A stretch of 44,878 bases of DNA, taken from NCBI GenBank assembly GCA_009746045.1, contig RPFO01001184.1:1-44878 (forward strand), given 5' to 3'. The stretch comes from Mesostigma viride (lineage: Eukaryota > Streptophyta > Mesostigmatophyceae > Mesostigmatales > Mesostigmataceae). The notes below the pieces were generated by a model. That model was given only the letters and a program-made list of their open reading frames with translations. It did not search any database and had not been told where the DNA came from. Every line of letters begins with the position of its first letter. The stretch's first letter is position 1. Position numbers and translations under genes: made by a program. Positions 32,826 through 42,100 of this stretch are shown piece after piece.

Positions 32826-33754
32826 TTGTAGATAGATTTTTTAGTTAGTATGGGATACAAACACTAAAAATTGTAACTGTCCCAGGGACCCATCAGCTTG
32901 TTCTAAAAATAACTGGGTTATTTCCCTACTCAGACAGCTGTGCACCAGGGTACCCCAGTACCCCCTTGACTTTGACCAGGGTTTCCACCCTGATACGGTG
33001 GTCAACTACCGTCAGACAAGTGTCCTAGGGATAGAGTGAATGTAGATCTTTTCAGTGGTCTAGCTGGTTCCCCAAAAAACCTTCACGCCAAATCCCTACA
33101 GGGCTCACAAACTCGTGCAGAACGTGAGGCATGAGATAAACTCGCAGTCGAAAATCGGCACGAGGACGGTTGAGGGGTTAAGGCGGGAACTTCCCTGTCC
33201 CGACCAAATCCATGGCCAGGTCGAGCCGGCATCCGATAGCGGAGCCAAAATGGAAGCCTCCTCCACGGCTACTAAGGAGCCAACTAATTGGAGCCGTCTA
33301 CCGAAACTAGCGATAGCATTTTTGTCGCGAGGGGCAGTTTACTGGCTCCAACGACCATGCAGCCAGCATCATTGATGTCGATTGGCACGCCGTGGTTATC
33401 GTAGTAAGCCAACCCCTTCAGAGTGACGTCCGCTGTCACGACTCGAGGGCTCATGGTTGTCATGAACACTTTTATTATGGATACAGCGAATAATAAGCTG
33501 CTTATAGTGTCGAGCTCAATCGAACTGAAGTAAGCATAACGTGTAATTGCTGAAGATTTACAACGATGAGTGTTGCTGATCGACACGTCTTCTTCGGCGC
33601 GACAAGGCCCAACAACGACAAACAGCTCGTTGAACCGCATTTTCCTACCAAAACTTGTCGTCAATCTGGCCGGGGTGTTCCTTAGCCAGTACAAGTTCTT
33701 ACGTTCCGACGTTCCGACGAGGCGACACCTTTTTTACGTATAAGCTAGTAGGGT
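32826..33754. other. Anonymous DNA; unrecognised minus-strand ORF
   Basis: The minus-strand frame at 33284-33694 (136 codons, including SPRVVTADVTLKGLAYYDNH) is the longest. I recognise no family, and its gene status is doubtful. The remaining frames are short. Confidence 0.3.
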
Positions 33755-34440
33755 TGGGTCGGGTACCAGGTCAAGCCCTACCGGTATCCGACGGTATCGG
33801 TACTGACCTCGGGTATCGGTACCGGTACCGGGCCGGTTACTGGCCAACGCTTCTCGGTATCAGTACCGGGTACCCGGCCTCGGGTACCATCGGGTACCAG
33901 TATTGGGTACTTTGCATCCTAGTAGCCGTACGTACTCACTTTGTAGCACCTCAATGACTAATCGCTACAAGTATATACTGGCACCAGATACGTCCAGGCA
34001 TAGTTTCTCTAGCTAGGGTTGGGTCGGTTACGCCGGGGTCGGTTACCGGAACCGGTTACCGGTAGTACCGATACCGGTAACGGACGGCCTCCCCGGTAAC
34101 CGGTACCGGTACCGAAGGCCATCCTCGGTAACCGAGACCTGTACTCGGTTACCACTCGGTTACCGTTACTTGGGCGCTGCGCCAAGTGCCAACAGCCGTC
34201 CCGACCTGGTCCCGGCAAGGATTTCGTCAGTCTCTCAGACAGCAATATGGTAACGGTAACCGGTAACACCGTCGGTACCTGTAACCGATGGTAACGAGTA
34301 CTACTAGCACAGTTGCACTGGACTTTTAGCCGGCCTTTACTGGTTCGGCATGCCTTTGGGTACCGGTACCGGTAACCGACGGTAACCGGTACCGGTACCG
34401 ATTGCCTCGCCCGGTAACCGGTACCGGTAGCCGAGGGCAC
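33755..34440. repeat. Degenerate GGTACC/GGTAACC low-complexity tracts
   Basis: Two tracts (about 33755-33910 and 34017-34440) consist of GGTACCGG, GGTAACCG and CGGTATCGG words. A stretch with short unrelated sequence separates them. This extends the tract at 32290-32825 and ends about 500 bp upstream of the scramblase start codon. Confidence 0.85.
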
Positions 34441-34956
34441 CGTTTGGGTGGAGTGTCGGGCATCTATCAGATTTGTAAGTCTTGTAAGTACCGTCGTTCC
34501 AGGTCACAGCGCAGAACAGATACGGACTTTCTACAAATAGAAAGAGCGTTGTCCACGGGAACAGTTCCCGCGTCCAGTGGAAGGCGGACGTTTCGGATGG
34601 GATCTCATGTACGGGAACGCGCTAGCGGAAAAGGTACGCCCCACATTCGTCGTAATTCTCTCCGTCGATCCGATAGCTGCCCTCTTGCCCAGCACTCGAA
34701 GGACTTGGACAGCAAAATAAAGGTCGTGCAACCACCGCCATCTTCGCGCCCACGCGGTCGCAAGCGATGCTGCTTTAGTCCTTGTAGTGCTTCGCACTGT
34801 TTGCCTATTGCATTGTTGCCGCATTTTGGGTTAAGCCCGTGCCCCTCGCCTTGTCGAAGTAAGAGGTCGCCGAGCCTACTGTATTCCAGTGGACATTTGC
34901 CGTCGGCGTTTGGACAACAACCTTACAGGATATTGGTTGACGAGGCAGCCTTCACA
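34441..34956 (+). promoter_or_regulatory. Upstream region of the scramblase gene
   Basis: This stretch lies between the GGTAACC tract and the start codon. The reading frame stays open upstream to an ATG at 34402, but that ATG is inside the repeat tract, so the extension is not accepted. No TATA box was recognised. The region probably holds the 5' untranslated sequence and core promoter. Confidence 0.35.
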
Positions 34957-35393
34957 ATGCAGTACCAGCAGCAGCAGTACCCGCCCCAGGATTACCCGCA
35001 GCAGCAGTACCCCCAGCAGCAATACCCACAGCAACAGTACCCGCAGCAGCAGTACCCAATGCAGATGCAAATGGCGCAGCAGCCTGCCGGTATGGGAGCT
35101 ATTCCGTACTACGCGAACATGCCGCCCCCGCCTCAGGCAATGATGGCACCTCCGCCCATGCCGGCGTTCGTGGGCCCGGCGGACAAGACGCCTCTGCTAG
35201 ACGAGTGGACCGCCGCGACGCTGAGCAACTTGAAGAGCTTGACCATCTTGCAAAAAGTGTCGATGCTCGAAGCGGTCACGCAGGGACTCGCCGAGGTCGC
35301 GAACAAGTACACGATCCATCCGGGTAACCACGACAAGGCGTGGGAGGGCCCTGTCATCATGAACGCGATGGAGAAGAGCGACTTTTGGCTCAG
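34957..35393 (+). CDS. Scramblase exon 1
   Basis: It starts at the ATG in TTCACAATGC and ends at GGCTCAG|GTATGT. It encodes the Q/P-rich N-terminus and the first core block (LDEWTAATLSNLKSL, KYTIHPGNHDKAW, NAMEKSDFWL). Two bases (AG) of a split arginine codon remain at the end. Confidence 0.85.
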
Positions 35394-38300
35394 GTATGTC
35401 AAAATTGGAAACTGTCCTACACGTTTCCAGCTGTTTACTAATTACCGTATCCAGCTGTTCGTCGCGGTTACTGCGGCGAGCTGCATGATGTGCCCTGGCA
35501 ATCTATGGCTCCGCAAGGCACATTAGGAAAAAATGTTAATGTTGATATAATATGCTGAGAAGGCGGGGGAGGGCCCTTGCATCATGAATGCCATCGAGGA
35601 GAGCGGCATTTTAATAGCTCAGGCACTATGGCTTACAATGTAATTGCGGGTTGGTGGTAATTGCATATTGGTAATTGCGGGGATGGCGTGGTAGGAGGGC
35701 AGGTTAAGGCCCTGTACTGTGGCGACTGGCGAGCTGCGAAGTGTGCCTAGTTGTGGTAGCCCCTGCTTTGCCTGCCTATCACCTACTTTGGTCTATGCGG
35801 GCAATGCCGTTGAAACACAAGTCCAATCGATGCCGATTAGATGCTCTCTACCCCCTCATCACATCTCCTAACTCTGCGCATTCGATTAGATGCTCTCTGC
35901 CCCCTCATCCCATCTCCCAACTCTGCGCATTCGATTAGATGCTCTCTGCCCCCTCATCCCATCTCCCAACTCTGCGCATTCGATTAGATGCTCTCTGCCC
36001 CCTCATCCCATCTCCCAACTCTGCGCATTCGATTAGATGCTCTCTGCCCCCTCATCCCATCTCCCAACTCTGCGCATTCGATTAGATGCTCTCTGCCCCC
36101 TCATCCCATCTCCCAACTCTGCGCATTCGATTAGATGCTCTCTGCCCCCTCATCCCATCTCCCAACTCTGCGCATTCGATTAGATGCTCTCTGCCCCCTC
36201 ATCCCATCTCCCAACTCTGCGCATTCGATTAGATGCTCTCTGCCCCCTCATCCCATCTCCCAACTCTGCGCATTCGATTAGATGCTCTCTGCCCCCTCAT
36301 CCCATCTCCCAACTCTGCGCATTCGATTAGATGCTCTCTGCCCCCTCATCCCATCTCCCAACTCTGCGCATTCGATTAGATGCTCTCTGCCCCCTCATCC
36401 CATCTCCCAACTCTGCGCATTCGATTAGATGCTCTCTGCCCCCTCATCCCTTGACCTCCCTCCTAGCTCTGCGTATTCGTGCCATGGGGCGCAACAGCGA
36501 TGAGAGAACCAGTGCAGGCCATGGGGCACAACATTTTCCAAATCCATCTGTTTAGGGCGTCGCCTTGCGCAGCCATAGCATGCCGGTGTTGGGCCTCCCC
36601 CATTCTCCGCCATCCCATCAGACACAACGCGGGACACGGAGAGAGGGTGTTACCATCGTAAAGCACTGTGTACTGGTCATGGTCACTATCATGGTCACTA
36701 TCATGGTCGCTATAATGGTCAGCATCCGATGAGCGGTGGCTCTCGCGAAGCCTAGCGGAACATTCCGGCGGGTAACTACCAGGTGCTTCTGTGCGCCGCA
36801 TAACAGCCTCTCGTTCTCGCTCCATGCACAACTTTCTGCCTGCGCCCATCTGTGTATTGCACACTACCATCGGAGTAAACCAGGTGCTGCTGCGCGCCAA
36901 ACAACAGCCTGCTGGTCGAGTTCCGTCCCGGCCCGATCATTAAGGAGGAGTCGTTCCGTGCTCCTCCAGGTAATACTCATCGCACTGCCAGGGCCCCTCC
37001 CCAAATGACATTTAGGAAACTACGTCCGCCCTGCGATGGTCATCGTGGGAGATTTCTTCCGCGCTCCCCAAGGGAATGCATATCTCACAGCCCCTCTGCA
37101 ACGTGACATTTTAAGAACACACACAGCTCGTCTCTGGTCATCAAGCAAGAGGAATTCTGTGCTCCTCCAGATACATCGCTACCCCTCTACAACATAAGCC
37201 ATCCTATAAGACGAACCATCCAATATCATCGGTGGGCTCTGTGAGGTCAAGCGTTCTCACGAGGCTTTCCGTGCTCCCCCAGGTAGTGGACTCGTGTTTT
37301 ATTCGGTACACTCATGGCTCTTTGTTTAATAGAGCCACGAAGGGCCATTTTTTTCCATTAGGGGGTCATTATCCCATTAGGGGGCCATTCTTCCATCAGG
37401 GGGCCATCATTCCTTTTTTTTGTTTGTTTGTTTGGGCCCGTCCTCCCGCTTCGTACGCTGCAATCCTCCCACTAACTACTTTCTTGAACCCATATCAACA
37501 TCAGACCATGGTTTGCTGCACATGTCAAGCAGCAACTTGCATGTACAATGCACCGCACTCGTGACCTTTGACTACATACTGTATCAACTATCAACCAATC
37601 CATCCCACCCTTGCCCAAGCCCCGCACACAGCCACAAATCGCGATGTCCTTTTTTAGGTCCTCTTGGCTTTTCATAACCACCAGGAATCGCATCTCTAAT
37701 GTTGTGGTATCGACACCCCACCACCACACTCACAAGTTATTGACCATGGAGGGAGGGCTGCTTTCAAGCCGTGATCATTTCTCGAAAAGCACTCTCAATT
37801 CCATGTGTCCATATAATGCACCATGTCTCCATATAATGTACCATGTCTCCATATAATGCACCATGTCTCCATATAATGCACCATGTCTCCATATAATGCA
37901 CCATGTCTCCATACATAATCCTGCTACCCGCCCCCCCCCCGTCATGACCATGGAACGCGAGGCCTGAATACATAGGCCTGCCTCAATCCGTGGCCGTGTC
38001 TCACCGTTTGCTATTTGCTGCCTTTCCATGCCCCATCCTCGTTTCAATCAATTCTTTCTTCCCCCCTGTCATGACCATGGAGCGCAAGGCCTGCTTCAAA
38101 GCCATGACCATTGCGTCTATCTGTCTGTGATTATTCTATGCCCGCCCCCCTGCCCCCCCAGTCATGACCATGGAGCGGGAGGGATGCTGCTCCAAGTGCC
38201 CCTGCTGCTGCACCTGGGCAGACTGCTGCCTCGACGGCATGACCCTCCACGCGGGCGCTGTCCAGGGAGATCCTGGGAAGATCGTCCCCCAGCATGTGAT

Positions 38301-39068
38301 CGGACGCGCGGCACAGCCCAAGGACTGCTGCTCGTTCACGCCCACGCTCGACGTCGTCGATGGCGCGCAGGGGTCGGCCGTGGGAAGCCTTCACGGGCCG
38401 TGCATCTTCGGCGGCTGCATGGAGCTGTGCTGCTCGTCCAAGTTCTCCATGTCCAGACCGGGCACGGTGAGCAGCGGTCGACTTGCTGGTCAAAGTTGCA
38501 TGTTTGACGGTTTAGGAGCACCGGGCATGTTGCATGGAGGCAGAGGTGCTAACTGCCCTGAAAGTCCTCCATTATTTCGGGCGGGCGGGCGGCCGTTCGG
38601 CTGTTCGTTGCGTTCCGTTCGTTTCGTTGCGTTGTGTTCCATTGCGTTCCGTTGCGTTCGGGTCGTTTGGTTCCGTTTGTTTCGTTTTGTTTCGTTTCGT
38701 CCGTCCGCCCGCCCGCCCGCCCGCCCGTCCGCCCGTCCGCCCGCCCTTCCTTCCTTCCTTCCTTCCTTCCTTCCTTCCTTCCTTCCTTCCTTCCTTCCTT
38801 CCTTCCTTCCTTCCTTCCTTCCTTCCTTCCTTCCTTCCTTCCTTCCTTCCTTCCTTCCTTCCTTCCTTCCTTCCTTCCTTCCTTCCTTCCTTCCTTCCTT
38901 CCTTCCTTCCTTCCTTCCTTCCTTCCTTCCTTCCTTCCTTCCGTCCGTCCGTCCGTCCGTCCTTCCTCACTCATTCACTCGCTGAGGCGTGTGAATGAAT
39001 AAATGAATGAATGGATGTGGGAGGGAGGGAGGGAGGGAGGGAGGGAGGGAGGGAGGGAGGGAGGGAGG

Positions 39069-39126
<58 letters not shown>

Positions 39127-42100
39127 CACGGGATACCAACTTTTGAGTAGGTACCTTTCATCCCTGACTCATACCCAGTACGAAGGGGGCCGGGACCACC
39201 ACCATTTCTCATTCAAAAGGCAGGCCACAGGCTCATTTAAGCTGCTCACTGGGGGAGTCACGCAACTGCTGTAGGTGCAATAAGGCTTTACCATGGCAAA
39301 AGCGTAGCGGCTGTAGTAAGGCTGCCCCTTGGTCCAGAGGCCACGGATAGGCTCGACGTTCATAGGGATAGGCGCCCTAGGCTTTGCGAGTGGAGGGGCA
39401 GTCGGCGTGTCTTTGTGACAGTGGTTTGGGGCGGTTGGAGAACACAAAGGCCCTCCTGGAGCTGGAGGGGTTTTAAGGGCGTGCCCAGGGTAAGTTCTCC
39501 ATGTCAAAGCTGCGAATGGTGAGTGGATCCTTCTCATGCTGTCGTCCGCTTGTTGCTATACATAAGCTCTTTGTAAATGTGCAGACCAGTCACACTGATT
39601 GGTGGTGGCACTGGTAGTGAAGGTCGGTGGACAGTACGTTCATGCTGGCATGATGGGGTGCTAATACAGAGGCTACGCTGAGCGATGCGTATCCTTTACC
39701 AGCTTGGAGACGTGGCCATCGGCGTCGCGCTGTATAATACAAGTCTACAAGATCGATGATGTCGCGGTCATCAAGTTGCGCTGATAAAACAATAGCAATA
39801 TGCAGCGAACCCACGCTGATGTCTTTGCTTCCCCTCGACATGTTGCGGCGAACAGTACAAGATCGGTGACGTGGCCATCGTGAGAGATCCCTGACATGTG
39901 ACATGCGACCTGCTTGCGTATTTGCCCGTGTGCCCTCCCTTGGTTGCGGTCAACAGTACAAGATCGGTGACGTGGCCATCGTGAAGAAGCTCAAGCCTGA
40001 GGGCTGCTCCGCCATCTGCACGGAGATGTGCACGGATTCGGACAAGTACACGATCGAGTTCATCGACCCCAACCTCACCCCACAACAGAAGGCGACAATC
40101 CTCAGTTCCGCGCTGCTGCTGGACTTCATGTTCTTTGAGGTGAGCCCACAAACAAAAATGATTATTATTATTAAACTATAAAGTTCTATTATTACTACGG
40201 CTTCACAAGGCAAACCCAAGGGGTTGGATTAGGAAAATGTATTAGTGTTGTGGTTGTTATTATTATCATAATTGTTGCTGTTATTATTATTATTATTATC
40301 ATTAGTATTATTTTTATTATTAAGACCTATCTTGTCTCTCAAGCATTTACTAACAGACCACTTTTGGAGCTGTTGCTTGGGATCTTCTCGAAATTTATCC
40401 CTGCGGAAGTTATATTTTTCGAGGTGAGGTTGCGGGAAACCTACCTTGCCTTCCAAGCAATTTTTGCGACTCGGGATAATTAGATATCCTTGTAGACTCC
40501 ACCTTGGTTGATGTAATGTCTTTTCGAGTCCGGAATTGCTGTCAAGTAATTTATTAACTGGTCGAACTCGCAGTCCCAACGGGGAGCCGTACACTACGCC
40601 AGGAGTCACATCATGACGATAGATCCACTTGCATCGTGTCTACTTATCTACTTAGATGCCTTCTCTACTTATGGCCTTATCTACTTGTATAGCCGGACCT
40701 ACTTATATCAAGGAGACAACCAGCGCAGGCCAGAGATCGGGAGAATCCGGACCGTGGTAGCTCGTAGAGGACATGGGGGGCCTGGGCCTCTCCGTGATTT
40801 GGAAAAAGATTATGGACAAGGCCAAGTGGGCTCAGGTCATAGAGGACAACAACCCCCCTCCAGTGGGGAGGCCGCGTGTTTGCACACGTGGGAAGCATGA
40901 TAGACAAGACTCCTAGGGACGCGGGCACCATAGTTATAGAGTAGGATTTTTTTTTGCAGAAAGCTTAGACCGGTAGGATTGCGTGTACCCATCCATCCAT
41001 CTATCCATCCATCCATCCATCCACCCACCCATCGGGTTTAATGGTCCGTGACTCCCCAACAGGAGCACGAGTTTAATTAATTAATTAATGGTAGCTCGCG
41101 CCTGCCGTTATCTTTTCCGCGTTTTCGAGTCGTTCAGGATGATGAATATGAATGGAGATGGAAATGTGTAGCCTTGCGCATTGAAATTATGGCCGGCTTA
41201 CGTGTAGAGCGACTAGATGACCTAGACGGTGGGGCCAGAAAACAGCTTGCTTGATCAGGGCGTGTGTTTCGAGCCTAACTGGCCGGGAGTGTCTAGTGGT
41301 GAGCACCATTGCTGCGATCGCTCTCCCACCATTTGCGAGGAAATACCCGCAAATGGAAAACCACTGAAAAGGTCTAGCTAGTCAGTCATTACGTTAGCCA
41401 TGCCATGTTTCCAAACGTCCAAGAACTGCACACGGTGCACAGGCAAAAATCCGGAGGACATCACTTTCAAATGTGCGGCAGGAACCAAAAGCCCGCGTAT
41501 GACAGAAAACATCATTTACTGTAGCGACGCGACGGTGCGGACAACCAATCCAGTGCCAGGCTCGGAACGGCCGCAAAGGAGATCTGGCATCACAGGGTTC
41601 AGATGCTCAGAGATACTACGCTTGTCTCCTTGATACTACGCGATCCACGGTCCACGACCTGTTTGCAGAGCTTGTGCCAAGGGGCAGCACCGAACAGATG
41701 TGGGTGACGTTGCAAAAAAACATGGACTTGACGGAGCATAATGTCTCGGTCATAGTCTTTGACCAACAAACGATGCAAGAGTTCAACAAGAGTCGTGATG
41801 AAATCGACACAATAAGAACAAAGACGGGAAAAACGATGCAACTGACTAAGAACAACACCATATTTCGCTGTGTGGGAAAGGAGACTGAATATCGGGGTAG
41901 CGAATAAAAGGAATTTGCTGATATTTAGGATCCTTGTGCTTATCATAGACAGCCGTACGCCAGCCCTTCTTGTTATGGGTAATGTTAAGATCGAGGTAAT
42001 TGCGACTAGTATCCTCCGACGTGAGCTTTAATGTGAGGGACCTTGCGGGTAGATGCCAGGCAGACCAGCTGTGATATACAAATGGGTCGCGAAATCAGGG

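Noticed and set aside
33284-33694. 136-codon minus-strand ORF as a gene
   Set aside because: No recognisable domain, no neighbouring exon, and it sits among repeats. It is left as anonymous sequence.
34402-34956. In-frame upstream extension of the scramblase (185 extra codons from an ATG at 34402)
   Set aside because: The ATG and the first codons lie in the GGTACC low-complexity tract. The extension shows no domain, and the ATG at 34957 directly precedes the typical QYP-rich N-terminus.
35832-36446. 49-bp repeat array as a CRISPR-like array
   Set aside because: There are no unique spacers between repeats, and the setting is a eukaryotic intron.
38549-39002. ORFs of 120-155 codons on both strands
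   Set aside because: They translate the TTCC microsatellite (PSFLPSFL or GRKEGRKE repeats) inside scramblase intron 3.
41400-41633. Plus-strand ORF with several cysteines (NCTRCTGKNPED) as a zinc-binding protein
   Set aside because: It lies antisense to and next to the Penelope-like remnant, has no complete motif, and is most likely a chance frame.
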